Assembly (NCBI GenBank): GCA_018242585.1
Contig: JAFEBQ010000025.1
Coordinates: forward strand, 25,984 to 89,983
Source: Planctomycetota bacterium
GTDB taxonomy: Bacteria > Planctomycetota > Planctomycetia > Pirellulales > PNKZ01
Direction: 5' to 3'
DNA length: 64,000 nucleotides
In this document: in pieces, positions 18,700 through 27,270 of the stretch
Layout of the letters: each line of letters begins with the position of its first letter
Position numbering within the stretch: the first letter of the stretch is position 1
Translations under genes and position numbers: made by a program
Notes under the pieces: model-generated
Seen by the model: only the letters and a program-made list of their open reading frames with translations
What the model was told of the DNA's origin: nothing
The model's database searches: none

Positions 18700-19917
18700 A
18701 TGACAGCCCCGTCGGCCCCCTCCGCCACGCAAACCGCCACCGTCTTTGTGAAGCCACGCCAGGCCCGCCCCTTCTTTGGCCGGCATCCCTGGGTGCTGGC
18801 CTCGTCGGTCGATCGGGTGGAAGGCCCGGCCGCCGACGGCGACGTGGTGCGATTGGTCAGCGACCGGGGCCAATTCATCGCCCACGGCATCTACAACAGC
18901 CACAGCCGCATCCGCGTTCGGCTTTACGACTGGAACGAGTCGGCCATGCTGGACGACGCCTGGCTGGCCGAGCGATTGCGCGGAGCACTGGCGCTGCGGC
19001 ACAACCTGGGCCTCGCCGATCCGGCCGGCGCGACGCGGCTGGTGTCGAGCGAGGCTGACGGGCTGAGCGGGCTGATCGTCGAGCGCTTTGCCGGGCACCT
19101 GGTCGTGCAGATCACGTCGTTGGGCATGTGTCAGCGCTTGTCGAAAATCGTAGCACTGCTCGGCGAATTGCTACAGCCGGCGAGTATCACCGTCAAAACC
19201 GATCGCGAGATGAACAAGGCCGAAGGGATCGTCCTCGAAGATGGCCCCATCGCCGGCACGCGCGCCGAGGGTCCGGTCTTCATCACCGAGCACGGCGTCC
19301 GCTACGGCGTCGACCTCGACGCGGGTCAAAAGACCGGCTTCTATCTGGACCAGCGCGACAATCGACTGGCGGCGGCGCGACTGGCCCGCGGGCGGCGCGT
19401 GCTCGATGTCTGTTGCTACACGGGCGGGTTCAGTCTGGCGGCCCTCGTCGCCGGCGGCGCGCGCGAAGCCCTGGGCATCGATTCCTCGGCCCGAGCCATC
19501 GCCACGGCCCAGGCCAACGCGCAATTGAACGAAGTGACCAACGCTCACTTCGAAACCGGCGACAGTTTCACCCGGCTCGAGGCGCTGGCCGCGGCCGAGT
19601 CGCGGTTCGGCATGGTCGTCTTGGACCCCCCCAAGTTTGCCCGCGGGCCGAAGGACGTCCCCCAGGCGTTGCGCGCTTATCATCATTTGAACCGGCTGGC
19701 GGTCGCCATCTTGGAGCCGAACGGCTGGCTAGTGACGTGCAGTTGCTCGGGCAGTGTGACACGCGAGGACTTGATGATGAACCTGGCCGACGTGGCCCGG
19801 CAGACGGGGCGCGAGATTCAGGTTGCCGAGTCGCGCGGGGCGGCGCCGGACCACCCGGTGAACGTGGCTTGCCTGGAAAGCGAGTATTTGAAGTGCCTGG
19901 TCTGCCGCGTGGCATGA
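18700..19917 (+). CDS. RlmI-like 23S rRNA (cytosine-5) methyltransferase
   Basis: 405 residues from ATG 18700. An N-terminal PUA-like RNA-binding segment (about 15-95, KPRQARPFFGRHPWVLASS) is followed by a class I SAM-dependent methyltransferase fold: VLDVCCYTGGFSLAAL (SAM-binding motif I, about residue 230), GIDSSARAI (motif II) and LDPPKFARG (catalytic motif IV). This architecture is that of RlmI/YccW, which methylates a cytosine in 23S rRNA using SAM. RlmI of E. coli modifies C1962; the exact target here is inferred. The gene is transcribed alone from the promoter at 18552. Confidence 0.87.
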   Translation: MTAPSAPSATQTATVFVKPRQARPFFGRHPWVLASSVDRVEGPAADGDVVRLVSDRGQFIAHGIYNSHSRIRVRLYDWNESAMLDDAWLAERLRGALALRHNLGLADPAGATRLVSSEADGLSGLIVERFAGHLVVQITSLGMCQRLSKIVALLGELLQPASITVKTDREMNKAEGIVLEDGPIAGTRAEGPVFITEHGVRYGVDLDAGQKTGFYLDQRDNRLAAARLARGRRVLDVCCYTGGFSLAALVAGGAREALGIDSSARAIATAQANAQLNEVTNAHFETGDSFTRLEALAAAESRFGMVVLDPPKFARGPKDVPQALRAYHHLNRLAVAILEPNGWLVTCSCSGSVTREDLMMNLADVARQTGREIQVAESRGAAPDHPVNVACLESEYLKCLVCRVA

Positions 19918-20002
19918 GCCCCGTGGGGCAGGTAAGATGTGCGACATGAACGGCCCGCCGGGTCGTTCCCCCCCTCCCCGTCGCACACAAGGTGCCCTCG
20001 CC

Positions 20003-21154
20003 ATGCGTTCGCACGTCGCTCGTTCGCTGCTGTTGATTGGTGCGTTCTGCTCACTCGCATTTCTGATGGGAGGCGAAGTGAACGCTGAAACCTTCCGCGT
20101 CTATTTCGGTACCTACACACGCGCCGGTGCGAGCCAAGGCATTTACACCGCGACCTTCGACAGCCAGACCGGCGCCATCAGCGCGCCCGAGTTGGCCGCC
20201 GAAACCAAGAACCCTTCGTTCCTGGCCATTCACCCCAGCCGGCGCTGGCTCTATTCGGTCGGCGAGTTGGACAAGGCCGGCGCGGTCAATGCGTTTGCCA
20301 TCGACTCGGCCAGCGGCAAGCTGACCCTGCTGAACCAGCAATCGTCCTACGGCGCGGGGCCGTGCCACGTGTCGGTCGATCCGTCGGGGCGCGCGGCGCT
20401 GGTGGCGAACTACGGCGGCGGTAGCTGCGGCGCTTTGGCGATCGAGTCGAACGGCAAGCTCGGGCCGATCACAGCGCCCATGCAGCACACCGGTTCAAGC
20501 GTGAACAAAGGCCGGCAAGAAAAGCCCCACGCCCATTCGATCAATGTCGACGCGGCGGGCAAGTTCGCCTTTTGCGCCGACCTGGGACTCGACAAGGTGA
20601 TGATCTATCGGCTCGATGCGGCCGGCGGCAAGCTCGCGCCGAACGATCCCCCGTCGGCCAGCGTGGCCCCCGGCGCCGGTCCCCGGCACTTTGCGTTTCA
20701 TCCCACCGGGCGCTGGGCCTATGTGATCAATGAAATGGGGATGACGATCACGGCCTTTGATTACGACGCCGCAGCCGGCCGGTTGACCGAGATTCAGACC
20801 GTGACGACCTTGCCGGCCGGGACCGAGATGAGCCCCAAGTACAGCACGGCCGAGGTGGTGGTCCATCCGTCCGGCAAGTTCGCCTATGGTTCCAACCGGG
20901 GGCACAACACCATCGCGTCGTTCGCCATCGACACGTCAACCGGCAAGCTAACGCCGACCGGTCACCAGGGGGCGGGCGTGAAGACCCCGCGAAACTTCAA
21001 CGTCGACCCGACGGGGAACTTCGTGCTGGTCGGCAACCAGGACGGCGATTCGGTGGTGGTGTTCCGCGTGAACCCCGCGGACGGCACGCTGCAGCCGACC
21101 GAGCACAGCGCCAAAGTCGGCGCGCCGGTGTGCATCAAGTTCATGCCGCTGTAA
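20003..21154 (+). CDS. Exported lactonase-family (6-phosphogluconolactonase-like) beta-propeller protein
   Basis: About 383 residues from ATG 20003; this start gives a signal peptide (RSLLLIGAFCSLAFLMGGEV, cleavage near VNA-ET), whereas the ATG at 19937 adds a Pro/Arg-rich extension. The mature part shows repeated beta-propeller blades with the family phrases VYFGTYTRAGASQGIYTATF, NPSFLAIHPSRRWLYSVGE, GPRHFAFHPTGRWAYVINE and TPRNFNVDPTGNFVLVGNQD, the seven-bladed lactonase fold of the YbhE/Pgl group. Cytoplasmic members hydrolyse 6-phosphogluconolactone; an exported one probably has another substrate, so I use the family name only. Planctomycetes carry many such copies. Confidence 0.82.
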   Translation: MRSHVARSLLLIGAFCSLAFLMGGEVNAETFRVYFGTYTRAGASQGIYTATFDSQTGAISAPELAAETKNPSFLAIHPSRRWLYSVGELDKAGAVNAFAIDSASGKLTLLNQQSSYGAGPCHVSVDPSGRAALVANYGGGSCGALAIESNGKLGPITAPMQHTGSSVNKGRQEKPHAHSINVDAAGKFAFCADLGLDKVMIYRLDAAGGKLAPNDPPSASVAPGAGPRHFAFHPTGRWAYVINEMGMTITAFDYDAAAGRLTEIQTVTTLPAGTEMSPKYSTAEVVVHPSGKFAYGSNRGHNTIASFAIDTSTGKLTPTGHQGAGVKTPRNFNVDPTGNFVLVGNQDGDSVVVFRVNPADGTLQPTEHSAKVGAPVCIKFMPL

Positions 21155-21164
21155 GCGTCACACA

Positions 21165-21195
21165 TTTAGCCCCCGGTCAATGACCGGGGGCTAAA
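21165..21195 (+). terminator. Perfect palindrome between convergent genes
   Basis: TTTAGCCCCCGGTCA and TGACCGGGGGCTAAA pair perfectly (15 bp) around one base. The flanking A/T gives a short U-tract on both strands, so it can act as a bidirectional terminator for the lactonase gene and the convergent glycosyltransferase gene. Confidence 0.65.
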
Positions 21196-21208
21196 GAAGA
21201 TCGCTCTG

Positions 21209-21928
21209 TTACTCGCCCAGCGCCAAATCGCGTAGACGGGCCAATACGCCCGTGTGCTTGGGGCGCGGCACGGTCGACTTGGGCGTCGCCGCGGCCGGCT
21301 TGGCAGTGCGGCTGGCGTTGCTGGGGAGCTTGCCGGCAATCTGGTCGGCCAGTTCATCAATGCGGACCATCGGCCGCCGATCGCGGATGTCGACTTCGTA
21401 CAGCTTGTGACCGTGGCGGACCAGGAACGACAGCAAGTCTTCCGAGCCGATTCCCCATTGCCAACCCGAGACCAGCGGACGGCGGACGATCATCAACCCG
21501 GCGCGCTCGACGCTGGGCGAAGCGCCCGGCAGGCGCGGAATCCAACCGGCGATGGCTCGCGAGCCCAGCCGGCCGGTCACCACGTCGTGCGTGGCGGCGG
21601 CCTGGTACAGCTTGCCAATGTCCAGCAGATTGGCCGCCAGTGGATCGGTGCAGATCATCACCAGCTCGCCCGTCGTGCGTTCCAAACCGGCGCGGATGGC
21701 CGAGGCCAACCCTTGCTGCGTCGGCAAGTGGGCGACCGACACTTGCGGGTACTGGCCGGTGATTTCGTGAATCAGTTCGCCGGTCGCGTCGACCGAACCG
21801 TCGTCAACGACGACCAGGTCGAATTGCGGCGAGACTTCGGGCAACACTTCCAACAATTCGCCGATCATCGACCCGACGATCGACTGCGCATTGCAGACCG
21901 GAACGATAACGCTCAGCGTGGCTCGCAT
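21209..21928 (-). CDS. Family 2 glycosyltransferase
   Basis: 239 residues from ATG 21926-21928, with AAGGAG 8 bases upstream; this start puts the fold at its usual place. The N-terminus LSVIVPVCNAQSIVGSMIGE is the GT-A Rossmann start of GT2 enzymes, and VVVDDGSVDATGELI contains the first Asp pair that binds the nucleotide sugar. A second acidic site (CTDPLAANLLD) stands where the DXD motif is expected but reads TDP. The C-terminal region past residue 200 is basic and Pro/Ala-rich. It has no membrane helices. The sugar and acceptor cannot be read from the sequence. Confidence 0.78.
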   Translation of the reverse strand: MRATLSVIVPVCNAQSIVGSMIGELLEVLPEVSPQFDLVVVDDGSVDATGELIHEITGQYPQVSVAHLPTQQGLASAIRAGLERTTGELVMICTDPLAANLLDIGKLYQAAATHDVVTGRLGSRAIAGWIPRLPGASPSVERAGLMIVRRPLVSGWQWGIGSEDLLSFLVRHGHKLYEVDIRDRRPMVRIDELADQIAGKLPSNASRTAKPAAATPKSTVPRPKHTGVLARLRDLALGE

Positions 21929-22310
21929 GGCCGACGCTCCTTGCCGTGGAGAGGGAGATGTGAGAGGCGTGCGGCGGTCACCGCGCCGGGGAGAGCGGCG
22001 ACCACCGAGGGACATTGCTCGTTCATCGACCGGCTGCGCACGCGAAAAATAAAGACAGGAAAAGATTATGCTTCTTGCCGTCGGTGCCGCCTTGGCCGCG
22101 GCTGCGGAGCGGGGGGCTTAATCGGCGTGTGGCAGGCGATCGGCCCGGGCCGGGCGCGTTGCGCCCGGCAAAACCCGGTTAAAACGTGCGCCGAACCGAT
22201 CCGTTGCGCGATCGCGGCAGTGCGGGGGTGGCTCGCCCCGGGGCAGTCGGGCCGGTATCCTTAAATGACGAATAACCGACCGGTAACGACCCTGCGGCCG
22301 ACGACCGCCG
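21929..22310. other. Gap upstream of hisI
   Basis: It contains a GC hairpin CCGGGCGC-GTT-GCGCCCGG (22150-22168) without a T-tract and no convincing gene; a 17-codon frame from ATG 22068 is alanine-rich and not supported. The promoters of the divergent glycosyltransferase and hisI genes should lie here, but I could not identify boxes. Confidence 0.35.
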
Positions 22311-22721
22311 ATGAACGCCAGCAACACGATGAACGCCAGCGAAGCACCGATCCCCGATTTTGCCAAAGCAGGTGGCCTGTTGCCGGCCATTGCCCAGGAC
22401 GCCACGTCGGGCGAAGTGCTGATGATGGCTTGGATGAACGCCGAAAGTTTCGCCGAGACCCTGGCCACCGGTCGGGCGGTTTATTACAGTCGCAGTCGCG
22501 GTCGACTGTGGCGCAAAGGGGAAGAAAGCGGCCACCAGCAAACCGTCCGCGAGATTCTGGTCGACTGCGACGCCGACACCATTTTGATCAAGGTTGACCA
22601 GACCGGCGCGGCCTGCCACACCGGCTTTCGTAGTTGCTTCTATCGCCGCGTCGGACCCAACGGGGTCGAGGAAGTCGGCACGCGGCTGGTCGATCCCAAG
22701 CAGGTTTACCGCCAGGGCTGA
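22311..22721 (+). CDS. hisI: Phosphoribosyl-AMP cyclohydrolase
   Basis: 136 residues; ATG 22311, though an in-frame ATG at 22329 is equally possible. It carries all family signatures: [25 protein letters not shown], the metal-binding DCDADTILI and the cysteine site [12 protein letters not shown]. It opens the purine ring of PR-AMP in histidine biosynthesis, using Zn and Mg. It is monofunctional here, with no fused HisE pyrophosphohydrolase. No other his biosynthesis gene is adjacent, so the pathway is dispersed. Confidence 0.95.
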   Translation: MNASNTMNASEAPIPDFAKAGGLLPAIAQDATSGEVLMMAWMNAESFAETLATGRAVYYSRSRGRLWRKGEESGHQQTVREILVDCDADTILIKVDQTGAACHTGFRSCFYRRVGPNGVEEVGTRLVDPKQVYRQG

Positions 22722-22853
22722 CGACTGATAGAGCTGACGGCGGGCGAACTTGATGGCGGCCGAACCTGACGGCCGGTAGATCGCGAACCCGCCATTCGCT
22801 CGTCCCTCCTGATTGAATCGTTTCACCCTCTCAAGCTACGCATCAAAAACACC

Positions 22854-23324
22854 ATGAGCGCTGAACAACAACTCAAAGATCACAACCTCGTCCTCCCCCC
22901 CGCGCCCAAGCCGGCCGGCGTCTACAAGCCGGTCGTGTACATCGGCAATCTGGCCTATGTGTCGGGGCACGGCCCCTTGAAGAACGATGGTTCGATGCAC
23001 ACCGGCCGCGTCGGCGGCGACTTAACCCAGCAGCAAGGCTACGATGCCGCGCGGCAGACGGGCCTGGCCATCCTGGCCACGCTGCGAGCCAGCCTGGGGA
23101 GCCTGGACCGCGTGAAGCGCGTGATCAAGGTGCTGGGCATGGTGCAGTGCACCCCCGAGTTCGCCGCCCAGCCGGCCGTGATCAACGGCTGCAGCGAGCT
23201 GTTCGCCCAGGTATTCGGCAGCGACAACGGCGTGGGTGCCCGCAGCGCGGTCGGCATGAACGCCCTGCCCTCGAACATCGCGGTCGAAATCGAAGTGATC
23301 TTTGAAGTCGATCCGCCCAAGTAA
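22854..23324 (+). CDS. RidA/YjgF-family protein
   Basis: 156 residues from ATG 22854. The RidA fold is recognisable from PPAPKPAGVYKPVVYIGNLA, YVSGHGPLKNDGS, LAILATLRASLGSLDRVKRV and the C-terminal GVGARSAVGMNALPSNIAVE. The family removes reactive enamine/imine intermediates from PLP enzymes. The family arginine is present in GARSAVG, but the variable segments place it in a longer YjgF subgroup whose substrate is not established. The PLP enzyme gene dapL follows in the same direction 94 bp downstream, which fits with but does not prove a housekeeping role for that enzyme. Confidence 0.82.
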   Translation: MSAEQQLKDHNLVLPPAPKPAGVYKPVVYIGNLAYVSGHGPLKNDGSMHTGRVGGDLTQQQGYDAARQTGLAILATLRASLGSLDRVKRVIKVLGMVQCTPEFAAQPAVINGCSELFAQVFGSDNGVGARSAVGMNALPSNIAVEIEVIFEVDPPK

Positions 23325-23418
23325 GTCGGTGACAGCAAAAACGTAAGCGTCGTGCAGGCGACGCGCAAGTGTCCTATTTCCCAACTGAGTTGAGTTTCAC
23401 GAGTACGAGCGACGATTC

Positions 23419-24654
23419 ATGAGCGACCCTTATTTTCAGCCCAAGTTCGCGGAGCGCATTGGCGGCATCAACTACGGCAAGGGAACCGAGATCTACAAGT
23501 TCGAGAAGATCAAGCGCGCCAAGCGCAAGGCGCTGGCCGAGCATCCCGACCGCTCACTGATCGACTTTGGCATTGGCGAAAACGACGAGCTGGCCCCCGA
23601 GAGCGTCCGTCGCGTGATGAACGCCGAGGTCAACCAGCCGGCCAACCGCGGCTATGCCGACAATGGCATCGCCGCCTACAAGGAAGCGGCCGCCCGGTTC
23701 ATGCAACGGCAACTGGGCGTCACGCTCGACCCGGCGACCGAAGTCAATCACTGCATTGGCTCGAAGACCGCGCTGGCCATGTTGCCCTCGTGCTTCATCA
23801 ACCCGGGCGACGTCACGTTGATGACGGTGCCGGGCTACCCCGTGGCCGGCACACACACGCGCTATTGCGGCGGGACGGTTCATCGGTTGCCGCTACTGGC
23901 TGAGCACGATTTCTTTCCCGACTTGAAGTCGATTCCGGCCGACGTGCTGGCCAAGACCAAGTTGCTGGTCCTGAACTATCCGAACAGCCCGACCGGCAAG
24001 CTGGCCACGCGCGAGTTCTACGAGCGGGTCGTGGAGTTCGCCCAGGAGCACAAGATTGTCGTCGTGCAAGACGCGGCCCACATGATGCTCAGCTACGACG
24101 CCAAGCCGCTCAGCTTCTTGTCGGTGCCGGGGGGCAAGGACGTCGGCGTCGAGATCCACTCGATGAGCAAGGGCTGGCATATGATCGGCTGGCGGCTGGG
24201 CTTTGTCTGTGGCCATCCGAAAATCGTCCAGGCCTTTGCCGACGTCAAGGACAACAACGACAGCGGCCAGTTCATGGCCATTCAAAAGGCCGGCGCGGCC
24301 GCGCTGGACGACGACGCCATCACCACCCAGGTTCGCGCCAAGTATCGCCGCCGGCTCACGAAGCTGGTCGAGGTGTTGAAGCGGTGCGGGTTCGATTGTC
24401 GGATGCCCGGCGGGACGTACTTCCTGTACACCCCGTCGCCGAAGGGTCTGCAAGACGGCACGCGGTTCGAGAACGCCGAAGCGGCCAGCCAGTATCTGAT
24501 TAACGATCACTCGATTGTCACGGTGCCGTGGGACGACGCCGGGGCGTTCTTGCGATTCTCGGTCACGTACGAAGCGGCCGACGAAGCGGCGGAAGACGCG
24601 CTGATGCGCGCCACCGAGCAACGACTGAACAAAATCGGCCCGGTGTTTAAGTAG
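23419..24654 (+). CDS. dapL: LL-diaminopimelate aminotransferase
   Basis: 411 residues, the usual length. The class I/II aminotransferase fold has the PLP lysine in SMSKGWHMIGWRLG (Lys251), the tyrosine/asparagine pocket in LNYPNSPTGK and the N-terminal phrase FAERIGGINYGKGTEIYKFE. The latter is close to DapL but also seen in related LL-DAP aminotransferase-like enzymes, so substrate is inferred. DapL converts tetrahydrodipicolinate directly to LL-diaminopimelate, bypassing the succinylase/acetylase steps. Its presence agrees with lysA at 58.6-59.9 kb; together they imply the DapL variant of lysine and cell-wall diaminopimelate synthesis. Confidence 0.88.
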   Translation: MSDPYFQPKFAERIGGINYGKGTEIYKFEKIKRAKRKALAEHPDRSLIDFGIGENDELAPESVRRVMNAEVNQPANRGYADNGIAAYKEAAARFMQRQLGVTLDPATEVNHCIGSKTALAMLPSCFINPGDVTLMTVPGYPVAGTHTRYCGGTVHRLPLLAEHDFFPDLKSIPADVLAKTKLLVLNYPNSPTGKLATREFYERVVEFAQEHKIVVVQDAAHMMLSYDAKPLSFLSVPGGKDVGVEIHSMSKGWHMIGWRLGFVCGHPKIVQAFADVKDNNDSGQFMAIQKAGAAALDDDAITTQVRAKYRRRLTKLVEVLKRCGFDCRMPGGTYFLYTPSPKGLQDGTRFENAEAASQYLINDHSIVTVPWDDAGAFLRFSVTYEAADEAAEDALMRATEQRLNKIGPVFK

Positions 24655-24670
24655 GCGAATCGCTTGCTGG

Positions 24671-25090
24671 TCAAAGCACCGACAGGTGGATGATATTCGG
24701 CGCGTCAGGAAAGGCCCGGATCAATCGCTCGTCGGCTGTGAGCAAATCGCAGCCTTCTCGGTTTGCCAGCGCCAGATAGAGGCAGTCGTAAATCCCAACC
24801 CGGGCATGTAACGCCAATTCAAAGCCCTCGATGAGCAATGGCTCCGAAGCAAACAGTCGCGGAGCAGTGGTTAGAATCTCGCCAAAGAAAACACGAGCAT
24901 CAGCTTCGTTCATCTTGCGCGTACGTTGCAGCTTTGAAATGGCGTGCGCGATTTCGACCGGGAAGACGTCCGGTGCAATGAAGTCGTGCTGGCCTTGTTG
25001 ATGCTCCTGACGCAGCCTGCGAGCAATGTCGAGATGGGGCTCTGTCAGAACCCACTTAAGAGCGACCGAGGCGTCGAGTACGTACTTCAT
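24671..25090 (-). CDS. VapC-like PIN-domain ribonuclease toxin
   Basis: 139 residues. The PIN-domain acidic residues are visible: Asp in VLDASVALKWV, Glu in FPVEIAHAI, Asp in GIYDCLYLALA and Asp in LLTADERLI. It should be a Mg-dependent ribonuclease. The start ATG (25088-25090) overlaps the TGA of the upstream small gene, the translational coupling typical of toxin-antitoxin pairs. It is convergent with dapL with only 16 bp between the stops. The RNA target is unknown. Confidence 0.85.
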   Translation of the reverse strand: MKYVLDASVALKWVLTEPHLDIARRLRQEHQQGQHDFIAPDVFPVEIAHAISKLQRTRKMNEADARVFFGEILTTAPRLFASEPLLIEGFELALHARVGIYDCLYLALANREGCDLLTADERLIRAFPDAPNIIHLSVL

Positions 25091-25263
25091 TCGTCACGAA
25101 TGGCACGTATGAGTTCAACGGAAGCCTCGTAATCGAACTTCACTTGCACGCGAGCAGCTCGCTCGTGAATTCGCTTTGCCACCTCGGGGTCAACCGGGCG
25201 CTTTTCGACCATCGCGCGGACGACTTCTTCGAGGTCGGCCTTGGTGTCGCTGGTGGTACTCAT
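25087..25263 (-). CDS. Probable VapB-like antitoxin
   Basis: 58 residues from ATG 25261-25263; a GTG six codons upstream lies inside the candidate promoter and is less likely. The protein is acidic and helical (DLEEVVRAMVEKRPVDPEVA, then KRIHERAARVQVKFDYEAS). No known DNA-binding motif is certain. The role rests on size, the 4-base overlap with the PIN toxin gene and the gene order. The C-terminal half would be expected to wrap the toxin. Confidence 0.65.
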   Translation of the reverse strand: MSTTSDTKADLEEVVRAMVEKRPVDPEVAKRIHERAARVQVKFDYEASVELIRAIRDE

Positions 25264-25269
25264 ACTGCT

Positions 25270-25297
25270 ATTCTCGGCCACGTCCCCGTCGAGTCAA
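25270..25297 (-). promoter_or_regulatory. Candidate promoter of the vapBC pair, giving a near-leaderless mRNA
   Basis: On the minus strand TTGACT (25292-25297), a 16-bp spacer and GAGAAT (25270-25275). The antitoxin ATG follows six bases after the -10 hexamer, so the transcript would start at or next to the start codon. Confidence 0.35.
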
Positions 25298-26008
25298 CGC
25301 TGAAATACGCCAGTTCCACCCGGAAAGCGCCTTTCGAGTACCAGAGGTTTCACCTCAGTAAGTCCCATGTGCGGTACAAACCGAGGACTTGCGCCCCAGT
25401 CTCTCGGTGCGCGCTGCATTCAGTGCCTCCCCGTCAGCGTAATCAGCCCGATCACGATCCATTCGAGCGTCTTGGAGCGGTTCGCGTCGACTTCGTCGCT
25501 GACCACGGTGCGGTCGCCTGGTTGCTGTCGGTTGCTCGCCCGGCTCAGAATACTCTCCCCCGCGGCAGCGAGCGAGCCTGTCGAAGTCTCCGATAGCAGC
25601 TCAGTTTGCATCGAGGACGTTGGGTGGCGGGGTCAGAGCGCAGCGATGGCCCCGTGGTGACGGTTCGGGGCCATCACTTCGTTCTGACCCCGCCACCCCG
25701 CTTCAGCAAACTGACCCGCTACCGCGGTTCTCGCCAAACGCTCATCATCCGCAAAAATCTTTGCGCGTGCCGTAACCTTTTCAGCGGCGCGGACAATTCT
25801 TGTCGAAGGCTCGTGACGAGCCTGCTTTTCTGGATGGTTCTGTTCGGGCGGCTCCGCAATCGGCGCGCAGGTTCCCCGGGAGTGAAACACCCGCGGCTGG
25901 TGTCGCGCCGTGTGTGTTTCCTGACCACAGTCAGCAACTGTCCGACACTGCGCGCACACCATGCGCCGGCTCACGCACGAGACCGGTGGCGAGAAAGCAG
26001 AGGATGCC
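25298..26008. other. 700-bp gap with a large hairpin and no intact gene
   Basis: Apart from the 77-bp hairpin at 25622-25698 I see no intact gene. A minus-strand frame (25420-25611) ends in SKTLEWIVIGLI, which recalls the C-terminal membrane segment of RMD1/DUF155-like proteins, so a decayed remnant is possible but weak. The promoter of the SUMF1-like gene should lie at the right end. Confidence 0.35.
25622..25698. repeat. REP-like 77-bp imperfect palindrome
   Basis: Perfect 16-bp outer arms GGGTGGCGGGGTCAGA / TCTGACCCCGCCACCC enclose a second paired block (GATGGCCCCG / CGGGGCCATC) separated by short asymmetric internal loops. The total hairpin is long and has no coding content. The architecture (outer and inner stem blocks) recalls REP/BIME-type elements. 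Confidence 0.75.
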
Positions 26009-26944
26009 ATGCAACGATCCCACCCAGCGCACGACCGCGCGGCAAGCGCCCAGGTCGCCACCAATTCGCTCGGTATTCGGCTGGTCCGCATTGCGGCCGG
26101 CGAGTTCCAGATGGGGTCGGGCGAACCGCTCGAACGACTGGCGTCGGCCTTCCCGGGCTATGAACCCGAGCGGATTGCCGGCCTGGTCGACGAGTACCCG
26201 GCGCATGGCGTGACGATCTCGCGGCCGTTCTGGCTCGGCGCGTTTCAGGTGACGATCGCCCAGTTCGCCCGATTCGTGGCGGCGACCGGCTATCGGACGC
26301 AAGCCGAGCACGATGGCACCGGCGGCTGGGGCTATAACCCCGGGCTCGGCGATTTCGAAGGGCGGCGGTTCGAGTTCACCTGGCGCAACCCCGGCTTTCG
26401 CCAGGAAACCAATCATCCGGTGGTGAACGTCACCTGGCACGACGCGGCGGCGTTCTGCTTATGGTTGAGCAGCGTCGAGGAGCAGCACTATCGCTTGCCG
26501 ACCGAGGCCGAATGGGAATACGCCTGTCGCGCCGGCAGCGGCACGCGCTATCACTGCGGCGATGATCCCGAGTCGCTGGTCAGCGCGGCCAACTTGTTCG
26601 ACGCGTCGAGCGGTCGGGTGCTGCCGGCCTGGCAACGGTACGCGCTGCGGGCCAACGACGGGCATCCATTCACAGCGCCGGTCGGCAGCTTTGCCGCCAA
26701 TGACTTTGGCGTCCACGACATGCACGGCAACGTCTGGGAATGGTGCGGCGACTGGTACGCGGCCGATTATTACGCCGGCAGCCCGGCGAGCGACCCCGCC
26801 GGTCCCCCGCGGGGCGAGCTGCGCGTGCGGCGGGGCGGGGCCTGGCACAGTTGGGCGCTGTACGCGCGATCGTCGTTCCGCAACTACAACACGCCGTCCA
26901 GCCGGTACGTGAACTTGGGCTTCCGCGTCGTGTGCGATGAATGA
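26009..26944 (+). CDS. SUMF1/formylglycine-generating-enzyme-fold protein lacking the catalytic cysteines
   Basis: About 311 residues from ATG 26009, supported by AGAGG upstream. Typical FGE-sulfatase domain phrases occur in order: IRLVRIAAGEFQMGSGE, HPVVNVTWHDAAAFCLWLS, YRLPTEAEWEYACRAG, DMHGNVWEWCGDWYA and RRGGAWHSWALYARSSFRN. In true formylglycine-generating enzymes two cysteines follow RGGS; here that stretch has none, so sulfatase activation is unlikely and a binding or other role is inferred. No signal peptide is present. Planctomycetes have many such paralogues. The gene stands alone. Confidence 0.82.
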   Translation: MQRSHPAHDRAASAQVATNSLGIRLVRIAAGEFQMGSGEPLERLASAFPGYEPERIAGLVDEYPAHGVTISRPFWLGAFQVTIAQFARFVAATGYRTQAEHDGTGGWGYNPGLGDFEGRRFEFTWRNPGFRQETNHPVVNVTWHDAAAFCLWLSSVEEQHYRLPTEAEWEYACRAGSGTRYHCGDDPESLVSAANLFDASSGRVLPAWQRYALRANDGHPFTAPVGSFAANDFGVHDMHGNVWEWCGDWYAADYYAGSPASDPAGPPRGELRVRRGGAWHSWALYARSSFRNYNTPSSRYVNLGFRVVCDE

Positions 26945-26968
26945 AGCGGAAGGGAACGTGCAGCGGAT

Positions 26969-27180
26969 TTGAACCGCAAAGACGCAAAGATCGCCAAGAA
27001 ATGTCGAAGAGAAATCGACCACGACGACACGACGGGCACGACGTCGGAAAGATGGAGAATATGAACGTGGAAACGAGACGCGCGAACCGGCGGCCCCACG
27101 GCTAACCCGCAAGCGCGCTTCGCGCTTTCACCCTCTACTCGAAGTTCTTCTTTGCGCCCTTTGCGCCCTTTGCGGTTCAA
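26969..27180. repeat. Composite repeat element E6 (R1-R3-R6-like-R1')
   Basis: R1 arms at 26969 and ending 27180, with one R3 copy (about 27014-27050) and a degenerate R6-like GC-rich block (about 27071-27130) between them. The right R1' arm repeats TTGCGCCCT twice. It lies between convergent genes, next to the antiporter terminator. Confidence 0.8.
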
Positions 27181-27204
27181 TTATTCTGTCTTCTTTTTAG
27201 CGCA

Positions 27205-27239
27205 TGAAAAAAGCCCAGGGACGTGGCCCCTGGGCTTTT
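27205..27239 (-). terminator. Intrinsic terminator of the NhaD-type antiporter gene
   Basis: The 12-bp stem AAAAGCCCAGGG / CCCTGGGCTTTT with a 7-base loop (27221-27227); on the minus strand the tail is TTTTTTCATGCG. It lies 31 bp after the stop codon. Confidence 0.85.
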
Positions 27240-27270
27240 GGATGGCGTTGAACGACTTGCTGCGTACGTG

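Noticed and set aside
22068..22121. 17-codon alanine-rich frame upstream of hisI
   Set aside because: Too short, low complexity and no ribosome-binding site; could not be separated from chance.
25420..25611. Minus-strand 63-codon frame as an RMD1/DUF155 pseudogene
   Set aside because: Only the C-terminal SKTLEWIVIGLI is suggestive; too short and unsupported to list as a gene, mentioned only in the gap entry.
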